From: Rhodoferax sp.
GTDB taxonomy: Bacteria > Pseudomonadota > Gammaproteobacteria > Burkholderiales > Burkholderiaceae_C
Length of the DNA: 64,000 nt
NCBI RefSeq assembly: GCF_028714215.1
Contig: NZ_JAQTMS010000021.1
Coordinates: 1-64,000 of the forward strand
Direction of reading: 5' to 3'
Shown piece by piece: positions 34,691 through 44,575 of the stretch. Each line of letters opens with the position of its first letter. Position 1 is the first letter of the stretch. Made by a program: the position numbers and the translations under genes. Below the pieces are notes generated by a model. That model saw only the letters and a program-made list of their open reading frames with translations, searched no databases and was not told where the DNA came from.

Positions 34691-35557
34691 ATGGCGCTCT
34701 GGAAGACACTGGGCTTTCGCGCGGGACTGGTCTCGGCCCTGGTGCTGGCCTTGTTCCTGGGCGCCTGGCACCTTGCCACGCTCTCCTCCGGTGCGCCGGC
34801 GCAGGCGGCCGGGCTGAGTGCCGAGCAGATCGAGTATCAGAAGATGCTGGGCAAGGAGCCTGGCTCGGCCAAGGCGGTGGGCTTTCCGACGCTGACGCAG
34901 ATGGGGCAGACCATCGTCAAGCACGCCAGCCATCCGTTCTACGACAACGGACCCAACGACAAAGGCATCGCCATCCAGTTGGGCCATTCGCTGGCTCGGG
35001 TGGGCCTGGGCTTTTTGCTGGCCTGCTTGGTGGCGATACCGCTGGGTTTTGTGATCGGTATGTCGCCACTGCTGCGCCGCGCGCTGGACCCGTTTATCCA
35101 GGTGCTCAAACCGATCTCGCCGCTGGCCTGGATGCCGCTGGCGCTCTACACCATCAAGGACTCGTCGGTGTCGGGCATCTTCGTCATCTTCATCTGCTCG
35201 ATCTGGCCGATGCTGATCAATACCGCTTTCGGCGTCGCCTCGGTCAAGCGCGAGTGGCTCAACGTGGCCAGCACGCTGGAGGTCAAGCCTTTGCGCCGCG
35301 CCTTCCTGGTGATACTGCCGGCCGCGGCGCCCACCATCCTGACCGGCATGCGCATCAGCATGGGCATTGCCTGGCTGGTGATCGTGGCGGCCGAGATGCT
35401 GGTCGGCGGCACCGGCATCGGCTACTTTGTCTGGAACGAATGGAACAACTTGTCGCTGACCAATGTGATCTTTGCCATCGTCATGATCGGCATCGTCGGC
35501 ATGTTGCTGGACCTGCTGTTCGCCCAGGCGCAAAAGGCGGTGACCTATGTGGAGTGA
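34691..35557 (+). CDS. ABC transporter permease, nitrate/cyanate type (NrtB/CynB-like)
   Basis: A 288-residue permease with an N-terminal membrane anchor, a periplasmic loop (about 35-95) and a five-helix BPD_transp_1 domain. The EAA-like loop is visible as EWLNVASTLEVKPLRRAFLVILPAAAPTI read in two parts around position 210. Its ATG is 1 bp after the stop of the binding protein gene. It forms the membrane channel with the ATPase downstream; the 142-bp gap to that gene contains dispersed repeat B. Confidence 0.9.
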   Translation: MALWKTLGFRAGLVSALVLALFLGAWHLATLSSGAPAQAAGLSAEQIEYQKMLGKEPGSAKAVGFPTLTQMGQTIVKHASHPFYDNGPNDKGIAIQLGHSLARVGLGFLLACLVAIPLGFVIGMSPLLRRALDPFIQVLKPISPLAWMPLALYTIKDSSVSGIFVIFICSIWPMLINTAFGVASVKREWLNVASTLEVKPLRRAFLVILPAAAPTILTGMRISMGIAWLVIVAAEMLVGGTGIGYFVWNEWNNLSLTNVIFAIVMIGIVGMLLDLLFAQAQKAVTYVE

Positions 35558-35598
35558 GATTTCCGCACGCCCCCTGACCGCGCCATTTGTAACCACGG

Positions 35599-35670
35599 CC
35601 CCCACGCTCGGCACTTCGTGTCCTCCCTGCCCCCCAGAGGGGGCTGATCCGTCTTGGGGCGGCCCGGCGC
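35599..35670 (+). repeat. Dispersed palindromic repeat, short form (copy B)
   Basis: 72 bp beginning CCCCCACGCTCGGCACTTC and ending GGGGCGGCCCGGCGC, with the inner stem GCCCCC-CAGA-GGGGGC. It lies between the permease and ATPase genes, in the direction of transcription. The reading frame of the ATPase stays open through the whole repeat back to an ATG at 35547. Confidence 0.9.
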
Positions 35671-35699
35671 CGGATCCACTTCATGGAAAGACCCACAAC

Positions 35700-36494
35700 G
35701 TGGATGCCTTACTCAAGATTGAAGGGCTGAGCAAGGCTTTTGTGCCGGCCAGGCCGGTGTTTGCCGACGTCAGCTTTACGCTGGAGCGCGGCGAATTTGT
35801 CTGCATCATCGGCCACTCGGGCTGCGGCAAAACCACCATCCTCAACGTGCTGGCCGGGCTCGACAGCGCCAGCTCCGGCAACGTCTTCATGGATGGGCGT
35901 GAAGTCGTCGGGCCGAGCCTGGAGCGCGGCGTGGTGTTCCAAAGCCACGCGCTGCTGCCCTGGCTCACAGTGCGCCAGAACATTGGCTTTGCCGTGAAAT
36001 CGCGCTGGCCCGATTGGGGCAAGGCCGAGGTCAATGCCCAGGTTGAGAAATTTGTCGCCATGGTGGGGCTGAGCGCCGCCATCGACAAAAAGCCGGCACA
36101 GCTCTCGGGCGGCATGAAGCAGCGTGTCGGCATTGCGCGCGCCTTTTCCATCAGCCCGAAGATGCTGCTGCTCGACGAACCCTTTGGTGCGCTCGACGCG
36201 TTGACCCGCGGCACCATCCAGGATGAGCTGATGGGCATCGTGCGCCAAACCCAGCAGACCGTGTTCATGATCACGCACGACGTCGACGAAGCCATTTTGC
36301 TGGCGGACCGGATTCTGTTGATGAGCAATGGCAATGAGAGCGCCGCCGGTTACGTGCCGGGCGGCATTGCCGAGGTGGTGCTCAACCCCTTGCCGCGTGA
36401 CCGTGTGCGCGCCAGCCTGCACCATCTGGACGGCTACTACGAGCTGCGCAATCACATCGTCGATTTTCTGGTCTCGCGTGCCATCGCGCATTAA
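35700..36494 (+). CDS. ABC transporter ATP-binding protein, nitrate/cyanate type (NrtC/CynD-like)
   Basis: A 264-residue ATPase: Walker A GHSGCGKT (about 39-46), signature LSGGMKQRV, Walker B MLLLDEPFG, and switch His in MITHD. It energises the importer encoded by the two preceding genes. The GTG at 35700 is preferred, with GGAAAG 9 nt upstream. An in-frame ATG at 35547, overlapping the permease stop, would give 51 extra residues encoded mostly by the repeat and unlike any ABC protein. cynS follows after 184 bp. Confidence 0.88.
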   Translation: MDALLKIEGLSKAFVPARPVFADVSFTLERGEFVCIIGHSGCGKTTILNVLAGLDSASSGNVFMDGREVVGPSLERGVVFQSHALLPWLTVRQNIGFAVKSRWPDWGKAEVNAQVEKFVAMVGLSAAIDKKPAQLSGGMKQRVGIARAFSISPKMLLLDEPFGALDALTRGTIQDELMGIVRQTQQTVFMITHDVDEAILLADRILLMSNGNESAAGYVPGGIAEVVLNPLPRDRVRASLHHLDGYYELRNHIVDFLVSRAIAH

Positions 36495-36530
36495 GGGATG
36501 TGGAAATTACAAAGTACCAAAACCACTGCC

Positions 36531-36601
36531 TGTCATTGCGGACTCGATCCGCAATCCAGTGCACCCGATTGCATGGATGCCGGATCAAGTCCGGCATGAC
36601 A
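36531..36601. repeat. Double-hairpin repeat element between the ABC ATPase gene and cynS
   Basis: The outer ends TGTCAT and ATGACA are complementary. Inside are two perfect hairpins, each with an 8-bp stem and 5-nt loop: ATTGCGGA/TCCGCAAT (36535-36555) and ATGCCGGA/TCCGGCAT (36577-36597). This matches the layout of small palindromic units found in many proteobacteria. Confidence 0.8.
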
Positions 36602-36678
36602 AAGGTGCTTCAGCATTTGCATGCTCCTTAAAACCTTTTTCTCATCATTTTCAACTCAACTTAAATCATGGAGTCAAT

Positions 36679-37122
36679 ATGAACCGCCTGGAAGTCACAG
36701 AAAAAATCATCAGCACCAAAGTCTCCAAGGGCATCAAATGGGAAGACGTTGCCAAGAAAGTGGGGCTCTCCAAGGAGTGGGTCACGGCCGCCTGCCTGGG
36801 CCAGATGACCTTCGACGAGAAACAGGCCAGGATCGTTGGCAAGATTTTCGGCCTGACGGTGGAAGAGCAAAAGTGGTTGCAGGTGGTACCCTACAAAGGC
36901 TCGCTGCCGACGTCGGTGCCGACCGATCCACTGATCTACCGCTGGTATGAGATCGTCAACGTCTACGGCAGCACCATCAAGGAATTGATTCATGAGGAGT
37001 TCGGCGACGGCATCATGAGCGCCATCGACTTCTCCATGGACATCCAGCGCCAGAGCGACCCCAAGGGCGACCGCGTCAACGTGGTCTTGTCAGGCAAGTT
37101 TTTGCCCTACAAGCCGTACTGA
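36679..37122 (+). CDS. cynS: Cyanate hydratase (cyanase)
   Basis: A 147-residue cyanase that converts cyanate and bicarbonate to ammonia and CO2. The catalytic residues of the E. coli enzyme (Arg96, Glu99, Ser122) correspond to Arg88, Glu91 and Ser114, each at a constant offset of 8. The N-terminal helical domain (about 1-75) and the C-terminal active-site domain (about 80-147) are complete. The enzyme is an active decamer in E. coli. It closes the uptake operon, which supports cyanate as the imported substrate. It converges with the first gamma-glutamyltransferase gene. Confidence 0.97.
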   Translation: MNRLEVTEKIISTKVSKGIKWEDVAKKVGLSKEWVTAACLGQMTFDEKQARIVGKIFGLTVEEQKWLQVVPYKGSLPTSVPTDPLIYRWYEIVNVYGSTIKELIHEEFGDGIMSAIDFSMDIQRQSDPKGDRVNVVLSGKFLPYKPY

Positions 37123-37165
37123 TCCGCAAGCAAGCGATTTCCCGGCGAAGCACCGCCCCAGTCCG

Positions 37166-38785
37166 TCACCAGCCAACCACGGCGCCGTCAGTGCGCGGCT
37201 CAGTGCCACCGCACAGCACCCCCGCTTTGTCACGCCAGATGATCTGGCCACGGCCGAAAGCGAGCCGGTTGTTCTGCCAGTTGACCTCGTGCCCGCGCGC
37301 GGCCAGGCCGCGAAACAGATGTTCCCCGGTGCTGTGTTCGATGTTGACCGTTTGGCCTTTTTCCCACTCCCAGCGCGGCGCATCCAGCGCCGCTTGCGGA
37401 TTCAAGTGGAAATCGACCGTGTTCATCACCATCTGGACATGGCCTTGCGGCTGCATGAAGCCGCCCATGACACCGAACGGTCCCACCGGTACGCCGCCGT
37501 GCGTCAGGAAGCCCGGGATGATGGTGTGATAGGGGCGTTTGCCGGGCGCGATGCAATTGGGATGCGCGTCATCGAGCGAGAAATTATTGCCCCGGTTGTG
37601 CAGCGCGATGCCGGTGCCCGGCACCACCAGGCCGCTGCCAAAGCCCATGTAGTTGCTTTGGATCAGCGACACCATATTGCCCTCGGCGTCGGCCGTGCTC
37701 AGATAGACCGTGCCGCCGCGCGCCGGCGTGCCCGGCAGCGGCAGGGACGCCGACTCGCCGATCAGCGCACGCCGCTCGTCGGCATAAGCGTCCGACAGCA
37801 GGTCAGCCACCGACACCCGCATGTGCCGCGGATCGGCGATGTGCGCCTGGCCGTCGGCAAAAGCCAGCTTGATGGCCTCGATCTGGCGATGGTAGGTCAG
37901 CACCGTGTCGCGCTCGGAAAAATCGAAACCCTTGAGCAGGTTCAAGGCGATCAACGCCACCAAGCCATGGCCGTTGGGCGGAATTTCCCAGACGTCGAAA
38001 CCACGGTAGTTGACGCTGATCGGATCCACCCACTGGACCTCATAGGCTGCCAGGTCGGCGGCGCTGAGGTGTCCGCCGGCGCCCTGCACGCAAGCCGCGA
38101 TGCGCTCTGCCAGGGCTCCGCGGTAAAAGCTGGCGGCGCCGTCCTCGGCGATCGCCTGCAAGGTATCAGCGTGTCCCGCCAGGCGCTGGATTTCACCGGC
38201 CAGCGGCGCGCGCTCCGGCGCAAAAGTGTCGAACCAGGACTGGAAGTGCGCCTCCTTCAAATTGGCGCGAAACAGCTTGGTCGCCTGTTGCCAGGCGTAG
38301 GCCACCGAGGGCGACACCGGATAACCGTCGCGGGCGTAACGGATGGCCGGCGCCATCGACTGGGTCAATGGCAAGCGGCCGAAGCGCTGTGCCAGTGCCG
38401 CCCAGGCCGCCGGTGTGCCGGGTACTGTCACCGGCAGCGCTCCGTATTTCGGCATGACGCTGTGGCCCAGTTGGCGCAGGCTCTGCGCCGTGCTGGCGGC
38501 GGCGGCTGGGCCGCTGGCGTTCAGGCCATGCAACTTGCCGCCGTGCCAGACCAGGGCAAAGGCGTCGCCACCGATGCCGTTGGCGCTGGGCTCCAGCACC
38601 GTCAAGGCCGCCGCGGTGGCAACGGCGGCATCGATGGCATTGCCACCGGCCTGCAATACCTGCAAGCCGGCTTGAGCGGCAAGAGGCTGCGAGGTCGCGA
38701 CCATGCCGCGCTGCGCATAGACCACGTTGCGGTGCGATGGATAAGGATAATTTTGGGCATCAAAGGACAGCATGGGATGGGGCAT
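37166..38785 (-). CDS. Gamma-glutamyltransferase family protein 1
   Basis: A 539-residue Ntn-hydrolase of the gamma-glutamyltransferase family, which cleaves gamma-glutamyl bonds such as in glutathione. GGNAIDAAVA lies near the N-terminus. The candidate autocleavage Thr is in GGTVYLSTADAEGN (about residue 355), followed by QSNYMGFGSG and the GGFMQPQGH segment. No signal peptide is evident, so it may act in the cytoplasm on imported peptides. It is the last gene of the first ABC operon, 2 bp after the permease gene. Confidence 0.88.
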   Translation of the reverse strand: MPHPMLSFDAQNYPYPSHRNVVYAQRGMVATSQPLAAQAGLQVLQAGGNAIDAAVATAAALTVLEPSANGIGGDAFALVWHGGKLHGLNASGPAAAASTAQSLRQLGHSVMPKYGALPVTVPGTPAAWAALAQRFGRLPLTQSMAPAIRYARDGYPVSPSVAYAWQQATKLFRANLKEAHFQSWFDTFAPERAPLAGEIQRLAGHADTLQAIAEDGAASFYRGALAERIAACVQGAGGHLSAADLAAYEVQWVDPISVNYRGFDVWEIPPNGHGLVALIALNLLKGFDFSERDTVLTYHRQIEAIKLAFADGQAHIADPRHMRVSVADLLSDAYADERRALIGESASLPLPGTPARGGTVYLSTADAEGNMVSLIQSNYMGFGSGLVVPGTGIALHNRGNNFSLDDAHPNCIAPGKRPYHTIIPGFLTHGGVPVGPFGVMGGFMQPQGHVQMVMNTVDFHLNPQAALDAPRWEWEKGQTVNIEHSTGEHLFRGLAARGHEVNWQNNRLAFGRGQIIWRDKAGVLCGGTEPRTDGAVVGW

Positions 38786-38787
38786 AG

Positions 38788-39663
38788 TTATTTGTGGCGT
38801 GGATCGAGCGCGTCGCGTAAGCCGTCGCCCAGGAGGTTGAATGATAAAACAAGAAGAAAGATCGACAGGCCCGGCCAGATCGCCATCCAGGGCGCGTTGT
38901 CGACGTAATTCTTGGCTGTGTTGAGCATGCTGCCCCAGCTCGGTGCCGGCGGTTGCTGACCGAGTCCCAGGAAGGACAGGCTGGCCTCGGCAATCACGGC
39001 CGCCGCGATCGCCAGCGTCGACTGCACGATCAGGGGCGGCAGCACGTTGGGCAGCACGTGGCGCAAGGCAATACGCCAGTGCGGGTTGCCGACGGCGCGT
39101 GCCGCCTCGATATAGTCTTCGACCTTCACCGCCAGCACCTGGGCCCGGGTCAGGCGGATGAACACCGGGGTGGCGGAGACGCCGATGGCCAGCATCGCAT
39201 TGCTCAGGCTGGGGCCTAGAAAAGCCGCCAGCGCGATTGCCAGGATCAGGAACGGCACCGCCAGCATGGCATCGGTCAGGCGTGAAATCAGGCTGTCGGT
39301 CCAGCCGCCCAGATAGCCGGCCAGCAAGCCAATGGGAACCCCCAGCAGCATCGAGATGCAGACCGATACCAGCCCCGCCAGCAGCGATGCGCGGGCACCC
39401 CAGACGACCCGCGAGAGCACATCGCGCCCCAGTTCATCGGTGCCAAACAGGTAAGCGCTTGAGGGCGCTTTTCGCACCGCGCTCCAGCTGGTGGCCAGCG
39501 GGTCGTAGGGTGCGATCCAGGAGGCGCACACGGCGGTGAGGACAAACAGCAGCACGATCAGCAAACCCAGCATCGCACCGCGCCGGTGCACCAGGCGGCG
39601 CCAGGCGCGCCGCGCCGGCGATGCTTCGCGCGGTAAGGGGGTCGATTTGACAGCAGTGTTCAT
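38788..39663 (-). CDS. Peptide/nickel-type ABC permease DppC-like (system 1)
   Basis: A 291-residue permease with an N-terminal OppC_N helix (about 30-55), the FGTDELGRDVLSRVVWGAR motif of DppC proteins and a five-helix translocation domain with the EAA loop (YIEAARAVGNPHWRIALRHV). The ATG at 39663 is the first codon after dispersed repeat C. With the DppB-like partner it forms the channel of ABC system 1; the gamma-glutamyltransferase gene follows after 2 bp. Confidence 0.9.
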   Translation of the reverse strand: MNTAVKSTPLPREASPARRAWRRLVHRRGAMLGLLIVLLFVLTAVCASWIAPYDPLATSWSAVRKAPSSAYLFGTDELGRDVLSRVVWGARASLLAGLVSVCISMLLGVPIGLLAGYLGGWTDSLISRLTDAMLAVPFLILAIALAAFLGPSLSNAMLAIGVSATPVFIRLTRAQVLAVKVEDYIEAARAVGNPHWRIALRHVLPNVLPPLIVQSTLAIAAAVIAEASLSFLGLGQQPPAPSWGSMLNTAKNYVDNAPWMAIWPGLSIFLLVLSFNLLGDGLRDALDPRHK

Positions 39664-39679
39664 ATGAATGCCGTGCGCC

Positions 39680-39751
39680 GCGCCGGGCCGCCCCAAGCAA
39701 GCACAGCCCCCTCGGGGGGCAGCGCAGTACACGAAGTGACAAGCGTGGGGG
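39680..39751 (-). repeat. Dispersed palindromic repeat, short form (copy C)
   Basis: 72 bp, minus-strand copy with the GCCCCC-CGA-GGGGGC stem and the GGGGCGGCCCGGCGC end. It fills most of the 96-bp gap between the two permease genes of ABC system 1 and is oriented with them. Confidence 0.9.
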
Positions 39752-39759
39752 CCATGTCT

Positions 39760-40701
39760 TTAGCCTCGCAAGCGCGGATTGACGAAAAAGTAGGCCAGAT
39801 CGGCCAGCAGGTTCAGCACGATGTAGACGGTCGAGGTGAACAGCACCACGCCTTGCACCACCGCATAGTCGCGGTTGAAGACGGCATCGACGATCAGTTT
39901 TCCGAAGCCCGGAATCGAGAACACCTGCTCGGTCAGCACCGCCCCCGACAGCAAGGTGCCGAACTCCAGCGCACCCAGCGTGATGATGGGCGTCAGCGCA
40001 TTGCGCAGCGCGTGTTTCAGCACAACCTTGCGCTCGTCGAGCCCCTTGGCGCGGGCCGTGCGCACGTAGTCGGTATTGAGCACTTGCAGCATGGCGCTGC
40101 GGGTGTGACGCATCAGCACGGCGGCAATGGCATTGCCCAGCACGAAGGCCGGCATGATCATCGCCGCCAGATTGGCGCGCAAGTCCTCGAACGGGCTGAC
40201 ATAGCCGGACGCCGGCAGCCAGCCCAGCGACACCGAAAACAGCAGGATCATCAAGATGCCGAGCCAGAAGTTGGGCGTCGACAAGCCCCACAAGGCGACC
40301 AGGTTGGCGGCGTAATCCCACATCGAATCCTTGGCCACAGCCGAGATGATGCCGGCCGGAATGCCGATCAGCAAGGCGATCGCCATGGCCAGCGCCGCCA
40401 GTTCCAGGGTGACCGGTAATTTTTCCTTGATCAGTTGCAGTACCGGTTGCTGGATGCGCAGCGACTCACCCAGATCGCCCTGCAGCACGCCGCCAATCCA
40501 GTAGCCGTAACGCACCGGCAGCGCTTCATCGAGGTGCATTTTCTGGCGCAGATAGGCCACCACATTGGGGTCCTGATCCTCGCCGGCCAGAATCACCGCC
40601 GGGTCACCGGGCAGCAACTGCTGCAGGCAAAAGATGATGATGGAGACGAAGAAAATCGTCGGGATCACCGCCGCCAGGCGTTTGACGAAATAAGTAAGCA
40701 T
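39760..40701 (-). CDS. Peptide/nickel-type ABC permease DppB-like (system 1)
   Basis: A 313-residue inner-membrane permease with six transmembrane segments. The DppB/GsiC start MLTYFVKRLAAVIPTIF and the EAA loop DYVRTARAKGLDERKVVLKH are present. It pairs with the DppC-like protein encoded next and receives peptides from the binding protein encoded 23 bp upstream. Confidence 0.92.
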   Translation of the reverse strand: MLTYFVKRLAAVIPTIFFVSIIIFCLQQLLPGDPAVILAGEDQDPNVVAYLRQKMHLDEALPVRYGYWIGGVLQGDLGESLRIQQPVLQLIKEKLPVTLELAALAMAIALLIGIPAGIISAVAKDSMWDYAANLVALWGLSTPNFWLGILMILLFSVSLGWLPASGYVSPFEDLRANLAAMIMPAFVLGNAIAAVLMRHTRSAMLQVLNTDYVRTARAKGLDERKVVLKHALRNALTPIITLGALEFGTLLSGAVLTEQVFSIPGFGKLIVDAVFNRDYAVVQGVVLFTSTVYIVLNLLADLAYFFVNPRLRG

Positions 40702-40724
40702 GGAGCGTCTTTAAGCGGGCTTCC

Positions 40725-42254
40725 TCACATCTTCAGGCCCTGCACCCGCATCAAGCCGTCCGGAATGGTGCGCACGCCGGTCAGCTTCTTGTTGTAAGCC
40801 CACAGCCATTTGCGGTGGTACATGTAAACGATCGGCCGGTCCTTCAGCACCTGGGCGGCGATCTGGTCGAACAGCTTGCCGCGCAGGGCCGGGTCCAGCG
40901 TGCTGCGCGATTTGGTCAGCAACTCATCGACCTCGGGCTTGCAGTAACCCGAATAGTTCAGCGGCTGCTTGCAGCCGTAGAAGCTGAACAGGTTGCCGTC
41001 CGGGTCGGCGCGGCCGCTCCAGTTCAGCAGGTAGGCCTCGAACTGCCCTTTGTCGGCCAGGTTCAGCGAGGTGGCAAATTCGGTCGACTGAATCTTGATG
41101 TCGAAGCCGGCTTCCTTCGCCATCGCCTGAATCACTTGCGCCACTTTCTGGCCGTCCGAGGTGGTAGGCGTCATCAGGGTAAAGCTGGGATTGGGCACGC
41201 CGGCTTCTTTCAGCAAGGCCTTGGCGCGTTCGATGTTGCGTTTCGGGATAGGGACGTTCTTGGCATAAAACGTGTTGGCCGGCGACAGCCACTGGTTACC
41301 GGCCTCGCCCTCACCATCGACCGCCACCTGGACGATGCCGCCGCGGTCGATCGAGAGTTCCAGCGCTTCACGCACACGGGGGTCGCGCCCCAGCGGATTT
41401 TTTTGCGCCATCTCGCTTTTGCCGGTGTTGATGGTGATGCCCTGGTAGCCCAGTTCGGTGATGCGCGCCACATTGAACCGGCTGTCGGACTTGAGTGCCG
41501 CGATGTCGGAAGAAGCCACCCGTTCGATGAAGTCGAGCTGGCCCGAGCGCAGGTTGGCCAGCCGCACGGTCGCGTCGACGATGGGCTGGTAAATCACCTT
41601 GTCGAAATGGATCGCGTCCTTGTTCCAGTAATTGGGGTAGCGCTCCAGCACGATGCGGTCCTGCGCTACCCGCTCGCTGAATTTGAAAGGTCCCGAGCAG
41701 ACCGGCTTGGCGCCAAAATTGGGGTTGTCCTGCGCCGCCTTGGGCGAAACCATCATGCCGGCGCGGTCCGCCAGCACGCTGAGCAAGGGCGCAAACGGCG
41801 CCGTCAGGGTCAGCTTGGCGGTCAGCTCGTCGACCACTTCGACGCTGGTCACCGGCAGCAATTCGCCGCGCCGGTTCGACCCGGCCAGATTCTTGTGCCG
41901 CTCGATATTGAACTTGACGGCCGCCGCGTCGAACTTCTGGCCGTCGTGAAACGTCACGCCCGGACGCAGTTTCAAGGTCAGTACCTTGTTGTCCGGCGAC
42001 CATTGGTAGGAAGTTGCCAGCTGCGGCACGATGGCCAGTTTTTCGTCGACGTCGAACAACTTGTCGCACAGCGAGGCAAACACGATGCGGCCGACAAAAG
42101 TGCGCGCCAGCGTCGGGTCCAGCACGTCCGGATCTTCGGCCAGACCGATGCGCAGCGTTTGCGCGCCGGCGCCGGCGGCGCTCAGCGCGGCGCTGACAGC
42201 CAGTGCCTGCACGAGGGTACGCACGAGCCGGCCAGTGGGTAAAGAAGTACGCAT
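40725..42254 (-). CDS. Peptide-type ABC substrate-binding protein (family 5, system 1)
   Basis: A 509-residue periplasmic protein with a signal peptide (about 1-31, ending AGAGA) and an SBP_bac_5 domain. Characteristic parts are EDPDVLDPTLARTFVGR, LRPGVTFHDGQKF and RVREALELSIDR. Family 5 proteins bind oligopeptides, glutathione or nickel; given the gamma-glutamyltransferase in the operon, gamma-glutamyl peptides such as glutathione are the best guess. AGGAGA lies 9 nt before the ATG. It contains two Cys close to the C-terminal third that may form a disulfide (YGCKQPLNYSGYC). Confidence 0.88.
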   Translation of the reverse strand: MRTSLPTGRLVRTLVQALAVSAALSAAGAGAQTLRIGLAEDPDVLDPTLARTFVGRIVFASLCDKLFDVDEKLAIVPQLATSYQWSPDNKVLTLKLRPGVTFHDGQKFDAAAVKFNIERHKNLAGSNRRGELLPVTSVEVVDELTAKLTLTAPFAPLLSVLADRAGMMVSPKAAQDNPNFGAKPVCSGPFKFSERVAQDRIVLERYPNYWNKDAIHFDKVIYQPIVDATVRLANLRSGQLDFIERVASSDIAALKSDSRFNVARITELGYQGITINTGKSEMAQKNPLGRDPRVREALELSIDRGGIVQVAVDGEGEAGNQWLSPANTFYAKNVPIPKRNIERAKALLKEAGVPNPSFTLMTPTTSDGQKVAQVIQAMAKEAGFDIKIQSTEFATSLNLADKGQFEAYLLNWSGRADPDGNLFSFYGCKQPLNYSGYCKPEVDELLTKSRSTLDPALRGKLFDQIAAQVLKDRPIVYMYHRKWLWAYNKKLTGVRTIPDGLMRVQGLKM

Positions 42255-42318
42255 GGTGTTAATTCTCCTGGTGGTTGATGAGGAACACGCCGTGGCGCGC
42301 CCGCTGAAAAAAATGGGA

Positions 42319-43431
<1,113 letters not shown>

Positions 43432-43436
43432 AGTTG

Positions 43437-43583
43437 CCCCCACGCTCGGCACTGCGTGTCCTCGCTGTACAGGTCGCTGCCAGAGGCAACGACTCTTCTG
43501 CCCGTCCCACCCTGCGCAGGCAGGCTGGGAGCCACGGGCATCAGCCCCAGGGGGGCGCGAGCTTGCTTGGGGCGGCCCGGCGC
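43437..43583 (+). repeat. Dispersed palindromic repeat, long form (copy E)
   Basis: About 147 bp beginning CCCCCACGCTCGGCACTG and ending GGGGCGGCCCGGCGC, with the same 75-bp internal module as the copy at 22840. It fills the gap between the two ATPase genes of ABC system 1. It is the only copy oriented against the direction of its operon. Confidence 0.9.
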
Positions 43584-43588
43584 GGCGC

Positions 43589-44575
43589 TCATGCTCTCTC
43601 CTCCCAAGGCAGGGGCGCTTTCCAGCAGGCCGCAAAATGCCCTTCAACCAGTTCGGTCAGGGGCGGTGCGGCAGCCTCGCAGCGGGCCTCGGCAAACGGG
43701 CAACGCGGGGCGAAACGGCAGCCCGCCATGACCGTCATCGGTGTCGGCACCTGGCCTTCAATGGCGGCGAGCCGGCTTTGCTTCAGATGCAGTTTCGGGA
43801 TCGAGCCCAGCAGGCCGATCGTATAAGGATGCTGCGGCTCGGCGAACAGGCGCTCGACGCTGGCGCGCTCGACCACGCGGCCGGCGTACATCACCACCAC
43901 TTCATCCGCCAATTCGGCGATCACGCCCAGGTCGTGCGTGATCAGCATGATGGCGGCACCGGTGTCGGCGCGCAGGCTGCGCATCAGGTCCAGCACCTGC
44001 GCCTGGATCGTCACGTCCAGCGCGGTGGTGGGCTCGTCGGCGATCAGCAATTGCGGCTCGCAGGCCAGCGCCATGGCGATCATGACGCGCTGGCGCATGC
44101 CGCCGGAGAGCTTGTGCGGATACGCGTCCATGCGCTGCTCGGGCGACGGGATGCGCACCTTGCGCAGCATCTCGATGGCGTGTTGGCGGGCCGCCGCCTG
44201 GCTCAGGTCGCGATGGCAGCGGATGGCTTCAATCAACTGGTCGCCGATGGTGAAGGCCGGGTTCAGCGACGTCATGGGCTCCTGAAAAATCATCGCCATG
44301 CGGTCGCCGCGCAAGGCGCGCATGGCGGCCGCCGGCAGCTGCACCAGATCGGCGCCGTCGAACTTGATGGATCCGCCGGCGATGCGGCCCTGGCCCTTGG
44401 GCAACAAGCCCATGATGGACAGCGAGGTGACGCTCTTGCCGCAGCCGGACTCGCCCACAATGCCCAGTGTGCGACCGGCCTGGACCGAAAAGCTGACACC
44501 GTCGACGGCCGTGAACTCGCCGCCGTCGACCTTGAAGCAAGTCGTCAAATCCCGCACCTCCAGCAATGCGCTCAT
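43589..44575 (-). CDS. Oligopeptide-type ABC ATPase OppD/DppD-like (system 1)
   Basis: A 328-residue ATPase: Walker [10 protein letters not shown] loop [11 protein letters not shown], signature LSGGMRQRV, Walker [11 protein letters not shown], switch His in ITHD, and a C-terminal Cys cluster ([14 protein letters not shown]). Partner of the OppF-like ATPase of the same operon. Its start overlaps the DUF1028 gene by 4 bp, so the two are translationally coupled. Confidence 0.92.
   Translation of the reverse strand: MSALLEVRDLTTCFKVDGGEFTAVDGVSFSVQAGRTLGIVGESGCGKSVTSLSIMGLLPKGQGRIAGGSIKFDGADLVQLPAAAMRALRGDRMAMIFQEPMTSLNPAFTIGDQLIEAIRCHRDLSQAAARQHAIEMLRKVRIPSPEQRMDAYPHKLSGGMRQRVMIAMALACEPQLLIADEPTTALDVTIQAQVLDLMRSLRADTGAAIMLITHDLGVIAELADEVVVMYAGRVVERASVERLFAEPQHPYTIGLLGSIPKLHLKQSRLAAIEGQVPTPMTVMAGCRFAPRCPFAEARCEAAAPPLTELVEGHFAACWKAPLPWEERA

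Noticed and set aside
40815..42242. 475-codon frame antisense to the binding protein of ABC system 1
   Set aside because: Composition is typical of an antisense shadow and the opposite strand encodes a complete family 5 binding protein.
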